A DNA stretch of 64,000 nucleotides from CAVZCK01 sp963773735 (lineage in GTDB: Bacteria; Pseudomonadota; Alphaproteobacteria; Rhizobiales; Rhodomicrobiaceae). The notes under the pieces were generated by a model that was not told the origin of the DNA, searched no databases, and saw nothing but the letters and a program-made list of their open reading frames with translations. Shown here piece by piece: positions 1-8,106 of this stretch. The stretch is from positions 558,001-622,000 of the forward strand of contig CAVZCK010000021.1 of the NCBI GenBank assembly GCA_963773735.1. Reading direction: 5' to 3'. The translations under genes and the position numbers were made by a program. How positions within the stretch are numbered: position 1 is the stretch's first letter; every line of letters starts with the position of its first letter.

Positions 1-309
1 CGCAGCCTAATCGGCGCAGCCGAAATCGCGGCGATGAAACCGGGCGCGATGCTGATCAACACGGCGCGCGGCGGCATTGTCGACGAAGCGGCTCTTGCAG
101 CGGCGCTGTGCGCCGGGCATCTCGCCGGCGCGGCAATCGATGTCTTCGAGACCGAGCCGATCACGGGCGAAACGGCGGCGCTTTTCGCCGGGCTGCCGAA
201 TGTGATCCTGACGCCGCATATCGCCGGGATCACCGTCGAGTTCAACACCCGCATCAGCGCCGTCACCGTCGATAACGTCCTCAAGGTCTTGAAAGAACGC
301 GAATTATGA
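1..309 (+). CDS. C-terminal part of a D-2-hydroxyacid dehydrogenase, SlcC-like (partial)
   Basis: The gene enters from the left edge, so only about its last 102 codons are present. They carry the end of the NAD(P)-binding domain of the D-isomer-specific 2-hydroxyacid dehydrogenase family: NTARGGIVDE, DVFETEP, and TPHIAG with the catalytic histidine. The tail (around VTVDNVLKVL) and the partner gene downstream resemble (S)-sulfolactate dehydrogenase SlcC, which with ComC inverts sulfolactate. Phosphoglycerate or hydroxypyruvate dehydrogenase remain possible because the substrate-binding half lies outside the window. Its stop codon overlaps the next start (ATGA at 306-309), which implies translational coupling. 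The family is secure; the substrate is a guess. Confidence 0.85.
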   Translation, partial: RSLIGAAEIAAMKPGAMLINTARGGIVDEAALAAALCAGHLAGAAIDVFETEPITGETAALFAGLPNVILTPHIAGITVEFNTRISAVTVDNVLKVLKEREL

Positions 310-1340
310 GCGGCACGAAACATACGTCAGCGGAGCTGATCGATCTGATAAGCCGAGCGCTCACAGCCTCAGGTACGAGCGCGGAAAATGCCGCCGCCGT
401 GGCGCGGGCCCTCGTCGCCGCCGAAATCGACGGCCAGAAGGGGCACGGCCTTTCGCGCGTGGCCGCCTATGCCGCGCAGGCGCGCTCCGGCAAGGTCGAC
501 GGCCGTGCCGTGCCGAAGTTGCAGCGGACGCGCGCCGCGAGCGTGATGATCGACGTCGCTCACGGCTTTGCCTATCCGGCCTTCGAGCTGGCAACGGCGG
601 AGCTGCCGAAAATCGCGCGCGAGACGGGCATCGCGGCGGCCGGCTTCGTGCGCTCCCATCATGCCGGCGCCCTCGGACTCGTCGTCGAGCGCATCGCGCT
701 GGCGGGCATGTTGGGGCTGATGGTCTCCAACTCGCCGCACGCCATCGCGGCCTGGGGCGGGCGGCGCGGCCTCTTCGGCACCAATCCGGTCGCCTTCGCC
801 GCACCGCAGCCCGGCCGCGAACCGCTGGTCATCGATCTCGCGCTTTCGCAGGTCGCGCGCGGCAAGATCATGACCGCCGCGCAGAAGGGCGAGCCTATCC
901 CGGACGGCTGGGCCGAAGGATGCGGGCGGCAATCCGACAACCGACGCGGCGGCTGCGCTTAAGGGGACGCCTGATCCCGATCGGCGGCGCAAAGGGCGCG
1001 GCGCTGGCGTTGATGGTCGAAATCCTCTCGGCCGCGCTGACAGGCGCCAATCTCGCCTTCCAGGCCAGCTCCTTCTTCGACGCCGAAGGCGCGCCGCCCG
1101 GCATCGGCCAATTCCTCATGGTGATCGATCCTGCCGGATTTCGGCGGCGATGCCTTCGCCGAGCGCATCGGTCTGCTTGCCCAGTCGATCGAAGCGGACG
1201 GGGCGCGCCTGCCCGGCACGCGGCGGCACGCGCTGCGCGAGGCTGCTGCCCGCGACGGCGTATTCGTCGAGGACCAGCTTTTGCAGCAGATCGGAAGGAT
1301 TGCCGAGCCGGGCGCATCAAAGCCGCAATCAGGCGCATAG
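306..1340 (+). CDS. Ldh-family malate/lactate/sulfolactate dehydrogenase, ComC-like (three frameshifts)
   Basis: This is an NAD(P)-dependent oxidoreductase of the malate/L-lactate dehydrogenase (Ldh/YiaK/ComC) family, which oxidises or reduces 2-hydroxy acids in the cytoplasm. Visible family signatures are the helical N-terminus with GHGLSR near residue 40, SHHAGALG near 118, the NSPHAIAAWGG stretch, GTNPVAFAAP, and later GGAKGAALALMVEILS. The reading frame changes three times by one inserted base (about 916, 970 and 1141). The joined product is about 340 aa, the normal family length, and ends at TAG 1338-1340. It overlaps the upstream dehydrogenase by 4 bp. Pairing of a SlcC-like and a ComC-like enzyme suggests interconversion of 3-sulfolactate enantiomers, but malate or ureidoglycolate cannot be excluded. 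Confidence 0.8.
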
Positions 1341-1477
1341 ACCAATCTCCAGGCTGTGAAGCGGCGGGATGTGCCTGCAAGCGGCATTTGCAAATCGGGC
1401 TTTCGTGTGGGTCTTACGATTGCACCCCCGAAACCGGCAGATCGACATGAGGAGCGAGGCGCCGCTTCCAGAAATCA

Positions 1478-2740
1478 TCACGCTCGCCGCCGGCCGCCGA
1501 GAAACGCGCAAATCGCCAGGGCCTGAATCAGCGCGGCGGCGATGAACAGAAAGGGTGCTGCCCCCGCTGCTGCTGCCCCTACGCTTGGGGCAAATTCCCG
1601 GATCAGGCCAAAGGCAGCGGGGGCGAAGGCATAGGTCGCTTGTCCGATTGCAACGATCGCGGGAACGGCGCGTGGCACGTCCTCCCTGACGAACTCGACC
1701 TGAGCGATCAGTGGTGGCAATGACGTGGCATTGCCGATGCCCGCCCCAAACAGCACGACACCGAGAAGAAGCAGGGGGACGCTATCGCCGGCTGCGAGCA
1801 GGAATGCGAGTGAGCCGACGATCTGAACCGCATAGCTCGCGCAGGCGACATGGCGGCGATCGGCTCCGACCGGCATCAGCCAGCCGACCAGTGTCCGCCC
1901 GGCGATGGCAGCAGCGGTCGCGGTCCCCGCTGCAACGCCGGCAAGCTGTGCCCCGAGCGCCGGCACCAGGAGAGAGAAAAGATGCGCCAGCAGGCCGATC
2001 TGTGCAAAGAGTCCGAGCGCCATGCCGGAGGCCAGTGTGATGAACTGAAAGTCTTGCCATAGCTGCTTGCCGGGCAAAGGACGCGCCAATGCCGAAGTAA
2101 CCGACGCCGCCGGCACTCCAGAAGCATCACCATCCGGCGGCAATCCCATCTGTTGCGGTGACTTGGCGAAATACACGTCGGCCAGGACCCAGATCGTCAC
2201 GATCATCACGAGGCCGATGGCCGCCGCTGCCCCTGGGAATCCCAGGAGGCCGATTGCAGCAACCCATAGCGGCGAAAACACCACGCCGCCGATACTGGCC
2301 CCATTATAGGCGGAAGCCAGTGCCGCCGACCGCGTTCGCACGAACCATGGCGAGATGATTGCATTGACGGCGGCGGCCCCCATGGCGACCCAGCCTGCTC
2401 CGCTGAGGAGCGTGGCTGCGAACAGCTGCCATGGCTCTTGAGCGACTGCCCAGCCCGTTATGCCGCAAGCCAGCGAAACGGCTCCGGTCTTCGTCACCGC
2501 TGGCACACCGAAACGGCGATAAAGCCGGGGCAAGTTCGCAATGACGATTGCCCCAAACAGGAAATGGACTGTGACCGCGGCGGACACCAGCGCCAAGGAC
2601 CATCCGCGCGCCTCGCGAACTGCGTGCAGATAGACGGGAGGACCATAGAAGCCCAACCCCCAGCCGAATATAGCGAGAACGAATGCAGCGGCGACGACAC
2701 GCCACCCGTAGAACATTCCTGAGCTGCCGCGCGTCTTCAT
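1478..2740 (-). CDS. MFS transporter, 12 TM
   Basis: A 420-residue major facilitator protein of the inner membrane. The start is placed at the ATG at 2738-2740 (MKTRGSSGMFYGW...); a second ATG at 2716 gives the MFYGWRVV start usual for this subfamily, and the longer open frame upstream is not needed. About 12 hydrophobic segments follow, with a conserved loop after TM2 (LPRLYRRFG) and a long hydrophilic central loop (about 195-215, rich in P, D and G) separating two six-helix halves. The subfamily resembles monocarboxylate or oxalate/formate-type carriers. It converges on the two dehydrogenase genes and may import their substrate, an inference from proximity only. No frameshift is visible. 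Confidence 0.85.
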   Translation of the reverse strand: MKTRGSSGMFYGWRVVAAAFVLAIFGWGLGFYGPPVYLHAVREARGWSLALVSAAVTVHFLFGAIVIANLPRLYRRFGVPAVTKTGAVSLACGITGWAVAQEPWQLFAATLLSGAGWVAMGAAAVNAIISPWFVRTRSAALASAYNGASIGGVVFSPLWVAAIGLLGFPGAAAAIGLVMIVTIWVLADVYFAKSPQQMGLPPDGDASGVPAASVTSALARPLPGKQLWQDFQFITLASGMALGLFAQIGLLAHLFSLLVPALGAQLAGVAAGTATAAAIAGRTLVGWLMPVGADRRHVACASYAVQIVGSLAFLLAAGDSVPLLLLGVVLFGAGIGNATSLPPLIAQVEFVREDVPRAVPAIVAIGQATYAFAPAAFGLIREFAPSVGAAAAGAAPFLFIAAALIQALAICAFLGGRRRA

Positions 2741-3046
2741 GGTGACCCCACTGTCAAACCTGCCAGAACCACTTGGAGCACGCGCGTCTGCGCACCGCCT
2801 GCGAACAGCCGATGTCGGCCGACAACCGGACATCCAGACTTCGGAGCCTCCGCGGCGTCCGGCCTCCGCGCCGCAAGACACGGGAGGAAACTGGGTGCAG
2901 GGGCCGCTAGGGACCGGGGGCAGCGCAAGCCAAGTGCTCATGATTGCGCACATTGAAGCGAGCAAGTGCCAGATGTTACGGTCACGGCCGAAGCATTGGG
3001 TCCGCAGTCGGTCTAGGGTGGGGACGCGACTGACGAGGTTGAGATC
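2741..3046. other. Intergenic region upstream of the MFS gene and the ArsR remnant
   Basis: These 306 bases lie between two divergent starts. I see no convincing coding sequence; the open frame running through it is rich in R, P and S and lacks a ribosome-binding site. The only distinct motif is a perfect 12-bp palindrome TGTCGGCCGACA at 2813-2824, which could be an operator for a dimeric regulator. There is no recognised promoter. Confidence 0.4.
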
Positions 3047-3256
3047 ATGGCCAGCATTGCACTGGTCGCTGAGATGGCCGCAATTTCGGGAGATCCTGCG
3101 CGTGCCAGCATGCTGCATGCGTTGATCGATGGCCGGGCTCTCACGGCAGCGGCGTTGGCGAAGGTGGCCGCCATTACGCCTCGGACGGCGGTCGGTTTGC
3201 CGAGCGTCGAGAAGCCAAGGCGCGGCCGCTATCACCGGCTTGCCACACCATCCTAG
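3047..3256 (+). pseudogene. ArsR-family regulator remnant with internal deletion
   Basis: The 69-aa product begins like a typical ArsR/SmtB winged-helix regulator (ISGDPARASMLHALIDGRALTA, then LAKVAAITPRTA) and ends with the wing of the same fold (EKPRRGRYHRLATPS). The helix-to-wing connection that normally holds the recognition helix (usually TASGHLAKL...LL) is missing, and the C-terminal half of the protein is absent. The stop codon TAG (3254-3256) lies inside the left end of the palindromic repeat at 3253. A likely reading is an internal deletion plus truncation by insertion of that repeat. GAGG at 3032-3035 is a possible ribosome-binding site. It is unlikely to bind DNA as it stands. Confidence 0.6.
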
Positions 3257-3325
3257 TGTCCCGATTCCGGCATTTGCATCCGCTTGCGGCACGCTCGAGA
3301 GCAAATGCCGGAATCGGACCATTAG
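3253..3325. repeat. Palindromic repeat, copy 1 of the CTAGTGTCC family
   Basis: The left arm at 3253-3277 (ctagtgtcccgattccgg then catttgc) is mirrored by the right arm at 3301-3325 (gcaaatgccggaatcgg then accattag). The inner 17 bases pair perfectly and the outer end is degenerate. The loop is 23 nt. It lies downstream of the phosphatase gene on the minus strand and inside the end of the ArsR remnant on the plus strand. Two relatives with the same ends occur at 28839-28902 and 60072-60146. Confidence 0.75.
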
Positions 3326-3343
3326 CGCGCATGCTCGAAAGCA

Positions 3344-4022
3344 TCATGCAGCGCGGGCGCCGGTCAGCTCCTCGATTGCGGCCCGCAGTTCGCCCATTCG
3401 AGACGATCCGGTCGGCGCCGAGCGTGCGGATATCGCGGCCGCCATAGCCGCCTGGCACCAGCACGACCGGAATCCCCGCCCCGCGCGCCGCGCCGACATC
3501 GGCGGCGGAGTCGCCGACCATGATCGCCCGCGAGACATCCCCGCCCGCCTCGCCTATCGCCAGGAACAGCGGCTCGGGGTCGGGCTTTTGCTTGCGCTCG
3601 GGGAGATGGCCGACGGCGGCATGAATCCAGCGCGCGGCGTCGAGAGCGTCCAGGATTTCGAGCACGAGATCCTCAGTCTTATTGCTGCAAACGGCGATGC
3701 GCGCGTCCTTGCCATGGAACTCGATCATGATATCGGCGATCCAGGCGCGAAGGCTCGACCGCACGGCCGGCGCGGCGCCGTAGCTGGCGAGAAGCGGGTC
3801 GCAGGCGCGTCAGACCTCGGCGGCAGAAAGCTGGAGCGACTTCAGCGCAAGCGCGTTTTCCAGAAGCGCCCGCAAGCCGCCGCCGACCATCCGTTCGGTT
3901 TCGGCGAGCGTGACCTGCGTATCGAGGGGCGCGAGCGCCGCATTCAAGGCCGCAGCGATATCGGGCGAGGTATGGGCGAGCGTGCCGTCGAGGTCGAAGA
4001 CGATAGTCGCGGGGTGGTTCAT
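3344..4022 (-). CDS. gph: Phosphoglycolate phosphatase, HAD family (in-frame TGA and one frameshift)
   Basis: This enzyme removes the phosphate from 2-phosphoglycolate made by RuBisCO oxygenation. It starts at ATG 4020-4022 with the HAD motif I FDLDGTLAHTSPD (nucleophile Asp). Motif II is in AVCSNK, the motif III lysine lies near KQKPDPEP, and motif IV is MVGDSAADVGAARGAG. Codon TGA at 3810-3812 interrupts the gene after LSAAEV, yet the reading frame before and after it is the same. A one-base insertion near 3405 shifts the last 16 codons (MGELRAAIEELTGARAA). Total length is about 226 aa, normal for the family. As the last gene of the cbb operon it corresponds to cbbZ. The TGA may be a nonsense substitution or a base error. 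Confidence 0.85.
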
Positions 4023-4054
4023 AAGGCTGTCTTGATAAGGGGAAGGCGGGCCGG

Positions 4055-4853
4055 CTATTCTGCGGCGGGGCGAGCATGGCACCGAAGCGGCGCTTATGAT
4101 GGCCGCGGTGCACGACCCGGACGGCGTTGACGAGGTCCGAGAAGGCGACGGGCGCACCTGCAGTCGCGGTCCGCGGCATGCCCATCAGCGCTTGCAGCAT
4201 TTCGACCACCCGCGCCGCGCCGGTGAAATTCTCGCCGCGCGAATAATAGCTCGGCGTCACGAGGGTTGCGAGGCCGGCAGCCGGTCGCCGCGCGAAGGCC
4301 GATTTGCGAATCCTCGATGGCAAGGCAGTCGCGTGGCTGGAAGCGCAGTTCGCCAAGGGCCGCGAGGAAGATGTCGGGCGCCGGCTTCTTCGCCGTGACG
4401 CTATCGCCGGCGGCGATCACTTCGAAGGCTGACGGGCTGCCCGCGCCGAGTATTGCGATAAGCAGAGCATCGACGTTCGAGCCGGCTCGTCGTGGTTGCG
4501 ATCGCGAGGCGGATGCCGTCGATGAGGGCCCCCTCGATCAGCCCGGCAACGCCCGGCCGCGGTTTGACAGAACCGCCTGCGAGCAACTCGGCATAAATCG
4601 CCGTTTTGCGCCGATGCAGATCGGCGATGAGCGTCTCAACCCCGGCCGGTCTCATGCCGAGACCGCCGGCCGACTCGATGAATGAGGCGATGCGCTCCTT
4701 ACCGCCGGTGACCTTCAGAAGCTCGCGATAGAGGTCCTCGTTCCAGTGCCAGCCGAGGCCAGCCTCGGCAAAGGCCTGGTTAAAAGCCGCACGGTGAACC
4801 TCCTCGGTCTCGGCCAGCGTTCCGTCGACGTCGAAAATGATAGCCTGCAGCAT
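4055..4853 (-). CDS. cbbY: CbbY, HAD-family sugar phosphatase (xylulose-1,5-bisphosphatase type; three frameshifts)
   Basis: It starts at ATG 4851-4853 with the HAD motif IIFDVDGTLAETEEVHR, followed by the cap domain (FNQAFAEAGLGWHWNEDLY) typical of CbbY. Red-type CbbY dephosphorylates xylulose-1,5-bisphosphate, a misfire product that inhibits RuBisCO. Motif II is IATTTS, motif III KKPAPDIFL, motif IV AIEDSQIGLRAA. One-base insertions near 4488 and 4282 and an apparent deletion near 4066 break the frame. Joined, the gene ends at TAG 4055-4057 with about 265 aa. It sits between cbbX and the phosphoglycolate phosphatase, the usual order in alphaproteobacterial cbb operons, about 25 bp from cbbX. 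Confidence 0.88.
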
Positions 4854-4877
4854 TGCGTTCCCTGCCCTTGCGCTTGC

Positions 4878-5826
4878 CTACGTAGCCCCGTCCGGTCCGG
4901 CCATGCCATCGGCGTTTTTCAAGACGCGGCTCGCCAAAATATCCGGCGCGTCGATGATCGAGAGAACATCGACCGGCACAGCGCCTTCGCCGGCAAAGAT
5001 GCGGTTCGCCTGACGGAGCCTTGCCCGGTCGAGCGCATTGCGGATCGAGCGGGCATTGGCGAAAAGCGGCTGCTGCTTGCGCGCCGCGATATAGGTGACC
5101 AAGGCCTCGCGGCCCGCCTGGCTCAGACGGTAATTCTGCTTTGCCAGCATGATCTCGGCGATCCGCATCAGCTCGCCATCGGTATAGTCGGGAAAGTCGA
5201 TATGGTGGGCGATGCGCGAGCGGAAGCCGGGATTCGAGCGGAAGAATTTCTCCATCCGGTCGCCATAGCCGGCCAGGATCACGACCAAGATCCTCGCGCT
5301 GGTTCTCCATGACCTGCAACAGAATCTCGATCGCCTCCTGGCCGTAATCGCGCTCGTTTTCCTGGCGGTAGAGATAATAGGCCTCGTCGATGAAGAGGAC
5401 GCCGCCCATGGCCTTCTTCAGGATCTCTTTCGTCTTCGGCGCGGTGTGGCCGATATACTGGCCGACCAGATCGTCACGCGTCACCGAGACGAGATGGCCT
5501 TTGCGGACATAGCCGAGCTTGTGCAGGATGTCGGCCATCCTGAGAGCGACGGTGGTCTTGCCGGTGCCGGGATTGCCGGTGAAACTCATATGCAGGGTGG
5601 GCGCCTCGGTGACGAGGCCCATGCGTCGCCGCACGCGGTCGACGAGCAGGAGCGCGGCGATTTCGCGGATGCGGGTTTTCACCGGCGCCAGGCCGACCAG
5701 CTCCTCATCGAGCTGACGTAGAACGGCCTCCAGGCCGGTTTCGGCGAATTCCTGTTTGAGGTCGACGGCGGCGGGTCGCGGAACCGGTCCCTGTTCGCTC
5801 TCTGCGGTCGTTGTTTCACCGGCCAT
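4878..5826 (-). CDS. cbbX: CbbX, red-type RuBisCO activase (one frameshift)
   Basis: This AAA+ ATPase forms hexamers that pull the C-terminus of the large subunit to release inhibitory sugar phosphates. It starts at ATG 5824-5826. Visible elements are an N-terminal segment ending in EELVGLAPVKTRIRE, Walker A GNPGTGKTT near residue 90, the pore loop and Walker B GGVLFIDEAYYLY near 140-155, sensor 1 in VVILAGYGDRM, and FRSNPGFRSRI with the arginine fingers. One inserted base near 5290 separates the two halves. The joined length of about 315 aa equals that of known CbbX. Its presence marks the RuBisCO as form IC/ID. ATP and RuBP are the family's known effectors. Confidence 0.93.
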
Positions 5827-5930
5827 GGTTCATCTCGTTTGATTGCGTCTTCTTCAGCGTCGCCCCGGCCGTAAGGGCCGGAGCCCAATTGCATCTGCAT
5901 CAAGGCATCGCTTCGCGGAGATGCGAGTAG

Positions 5931-5961
5931 GTCCCGGCTCGGCCTGACGGCCGTCCGGGAC
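5931..5961. repeat. Hairpin in the cbbX-cbbS gap
   Basis: The arms gtcccgg (5931-5937) and ccgggac (5955-5961) and an inner ggcc/ggcc pair enclose a TGAC loop. It lies in the 161-bp gap between cbbS and cbbX. It could limit 3' decay of the upstream cbbLS message and so set the RuBisCO-to-activase ratio; this role is inference. No T-run follows on either strand, so it is not a standard terminator. Confidence 0.45.
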
Positions 5962-5987
5962 GACGCCGGGCGGAAGCGTCCCGATTC

Positions 5988-6407
5988 CTAATACCGCTCG
6001 CCCTGAGGCCGGTTCGTGGCATAGGCTCGGGTCGTGTAGGCGACGTTGCGCCCGCCGCGCTCCTGGCGCTCCAGCATGAAGCCGGGCTCCTCCTTTGGCC
6101 GTCCGACCAGGAAGGACAGTTTTACCGACTCCCAGCCGTGGCTGGCGTCGAAGGCCGACATGCGGATATACATGCGCCCGCCATAGACCTTGCGGCATTC
6201 GGCGAGCTCCAGCATCACGCCCGCCGCGTCGGGCACATCGAACATCGGCGTACCCCACATCTCCCAATAGGTATTGCGCGGGTGCGGATCGTCCGTGAAC
6301 TCCAGATTCACCGCCCAGCCATTGTCGATGCAATATTGCACCTGTTTCCTGATCTGCTCGTCGGTGAGGTCCGGCAGGAAGGAAAATGCGCCTTGCGTAA
6401 TTCTCAT
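5988..6407 (-). CDS. cbbS: RuBisCO small subunit, form IC
   Basis: The 139-aa small subunit of ribulose-1,5-bisphosphate carboxylase/oxygenase caps the L8S8 holoenzyme. It starts at ATG 6405-6407 preceded by AAGGA seven bases upstream. The N-terminus MRITQGAFSFLPDLTDEQI, the WEMWGTPMFD segment and the C-terminal extension (about 110-139, RQERGGRNVAYTTRAYA) are typical of red-type small subunits, whose tail forms a beta-hairpin lining the central solvent channel. No frameshift. It follows cbbL after a repeat-filled gap of 169 bp. Confidence 0.97.
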   Translation of the reverse strand: MRITQGAFSFLPDLTDEQIRKQVQYCIDNGWAVNLEFTDDPHPRNTYWEMWGTPMFDVPDAAGVMLELAECRKVYGGRMYIRMSAFDASHGWESVKLSFLVGRPKEEPGFMLERQERGGRNVAYTTRAYATNRPQGERY

Positions 6408-6428
6408 GTATCAGTCCTTTTTCTTGCT

Positions 6429-6566
6429 CTCTCCCCTTGCGGGAGAGGGCTCCCGCCGAAGGCGGGTGGGCGAGGGGTTTGGACTTTCGGCGAGCAGGTG
6501 AGGGAGAGCATTTGCCCGCCCCCTCACCCGGACGCTTCGCGTCCGCCCTCTCCCGCAAGGGGAGAG
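6429..6566. repeat. Large inverted repeat (REP-like) between cbbL and cbbS
   Basis: A 21-bp arm at 6429-6449 (ctctccccttgcgggagag then gg) has a perfect reverse complement at 6546-6566. Each arm can also fold on itself (ctctccc/gggagag around cttgc). Between them lie smaller hairpins, such as cggacgc-ttc-gcgtccg at 6529-6545. The element fills most of the gap between the two RuBisCO subunit genes. REP-like elements in operons often protect upstream mRNA, which here would be cbbL; that effect is inferred. Confidence 0.75.
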
Positions 6567-6576
6567 GGCAAAAAGC

Positions 6577-8037
6577 TTATTCGGCTGCGGTCGCGGTGGG
6601 CACAAAATCCGGCGTATCGGTCGAGGCGTAGTTGAAGCTGACGTCCTTCCAGACATCGAGCGCCTGACGCAGCGGGGCGCACCATTTGGCCGCCTCGTTC
6701 AGGATCTCCGGCCCTTCGCTGGCGATGTTCCGGCCCTCGTTGCGGGCGAGCACCATGGCCTCCAGCGCTACGCGGTTGGCCGTCGCGCCCGCCGCGATGC
6801 CCATCGGATGGCCGATCGTGCCGCCGCCGAATTGCAGCACCACGTCCTCACCTAACAGGTCGAGAAGCTGATGCATCTGCCCGGCATGGATGCCGCCGGA
6901 GGCGACCGGCATCATCTTGTTCAGCGAGGCCCAGTGCTGGTCGAAGAACAGGCCGCGCTCCAGCCGCATCGGGTTAAAATCCTCGCGGCAGATGTCGTAA
7001 TAGCCCTTGGTGGTCTCCGGGTCGCCCTCCAGCTTGCCGACGATGGTACCGGCATGGATGTGATCGACGCCCGCCAGGCGCATCCATTTGGTGATCACCC
7101 GGAAGCTGACGCCATGCGTCTTCTGCCGCGTATAGGTGCCGTGGCCGGCGCGGTGCAGATGCAGGATCATGTCGTTCCTGCGCGCCCATTTCGACATCGA
7201 CTGGATCGCGGTATAGCCGATCACCAGGTCGATCATGACGATGCATGAGCCAAGCTCCTTGGCGAATTCGGCGCGCTCATACATGTCTTCCATGGTACCG
7301 GCGGTGACGTTGAGATAGCTGCCCTTGATCTCGCCGCTGGCGGCCTGCGCCTTGTTCACCGCCTCCATGCAATAGAGGAAGCGGTCGCGCCAATGCATGA
7401 AGGGCTGCGAGTTGATGTTCTCGTCGTCCTTGGTGAAATCGAGACCGCCCTTCAGCGCTTCATAGACCACGCGGCCGTAATTGCGGCCCGACAGGCCGAG
7501 CTTCGGCTTCACCGTCGCGCCCAGCAGCGGACGGCCGAATTTGTCGAGCCGCTCGCGCTCGACGACGATGCCGGTCGCCGGCCCCTGAAACGTCTTCACA
7601 TAGGCGACGGGCAGGCGCATGTCCTCCAGCCGCAGGGCTTTCAGCGGCTTGAAGCCGAACACATTGCCGATGATCGAGGCGGTCAGGTTGGCGATCGAGC
7701 CCGGCTCGAACAGGTCGAGGTCATAGGCGATATAGGCGAAATACTGGCCTTCGCCGTTGGGCACGGGATCGACCCGGTAGGCTTTAGCGCGGTATTTGTC
7801 GCAGGCCGTCAGCCGGTCGGTCCAGACCACCGTCCAGGTCGCGGTCGAGCTTTCGCCCGCGACCGCCGCCGCCGCCTCCACCGGATCGACGCCGTCTTGC
7901 GGCGTGATGCGGAACAGCGCGATGATGTCGGTGTCCTTCGGCTCGTAATCGGGCTGCCAATAGCCCATCTTCTTATATTCCATGACGCCGGCTTTGTAGC
8001 GGTCCTTGCCGGTGACTTGGCTGTCGGTCATATCCAT
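6577..8037 (-). CDS. cbbL: RuBisCO large subunit, form IC
   Basis: The 486-aa catalytic subunit carboxylates ribulose-1,5-bisphosphate. It starts at ATG 8035-8037 with AGGAG seven bases upstream. Active-site features are GATVKPKLGLSGRNYGR with the catalytic Lys near 177, GGLDFTKDDENIN with the carbamylated Lys203 and metal ligands Asp/Glu, HLHRAGHGTYTR with the catalytic His, and loop-6 GTIVGKLEGD. The N-terminus (MDMTDSQVTGKDRYKAGV) and the linkage with cbbX and the long CbbS place it in red form IC, as in other autotrophic alphaproteobacteria. The frame is intact. It is the third gene of the operon after cbbF and cbbP. Confidence 0.98.
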   Translation of the reverse strand: MDMTDSQVTGKDRYKAGVMEYKKMGYWQPDYEPKDTDIIALFRITPQDGVDPVEAAAAVAGESSTATWTVVWTDRLTACDKYRAKAYRVDPVPNGEGQYFAYIAYDLDLFEPGSIANLTASIIGNVFGFKPLKALRLEDMRLPVAYVKTFQGPATGIVVERERLDKFGRPLLGATVKPKLGLSGRNYGRVVYEALKGGLDFTKDDENINSQPFMHWRDRFLYCMEAVNKAQAASGEIKGSYLNVTAGTMEDMYERAEFAKELGSCIVMIDLVIGYTAIQSMSKWARRNDMILHLHRAGHGTYTRQKTHGVSFRVITKWMRLAGVDHIHAGTIVGKLEGDPETTKGYYDICREDFNPMRLERGLFFDQHWASLNKMMPVASGGIHAGQMHQLLDLLGEDVVLQFGGGTIGHPMGIAAGATANRVALEAMVLARNEGRNIASEGPEILNEAAKWCAPLRQALDVWKDVSFNYASTDTPDFVPTATAAE

Positions 8038-8106
8038 AGGGTCTCTCCTTTGCGGCTTTTGGCCGTTTCGAGATTTTCTGTTGTCTGATGGTCTGCCGCG
8101 GTATGG

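Noticed and set aside
2739..3125. A 128-codon plus-strand frame upstream of the ArsR remnant
   Set aside because: No ribosome-binding site, biased R/P/S composition and no motif; treated as intergenic.
3810..3812. The in-frame TGA in the phosphatase gene as a second selenocysteine codon
   Set aside because: No hairpin with a bulged U and GU loop at the right distance, and the position is not catalytic; a base substitution or error is simpler. Kept only as a low-interest finding.
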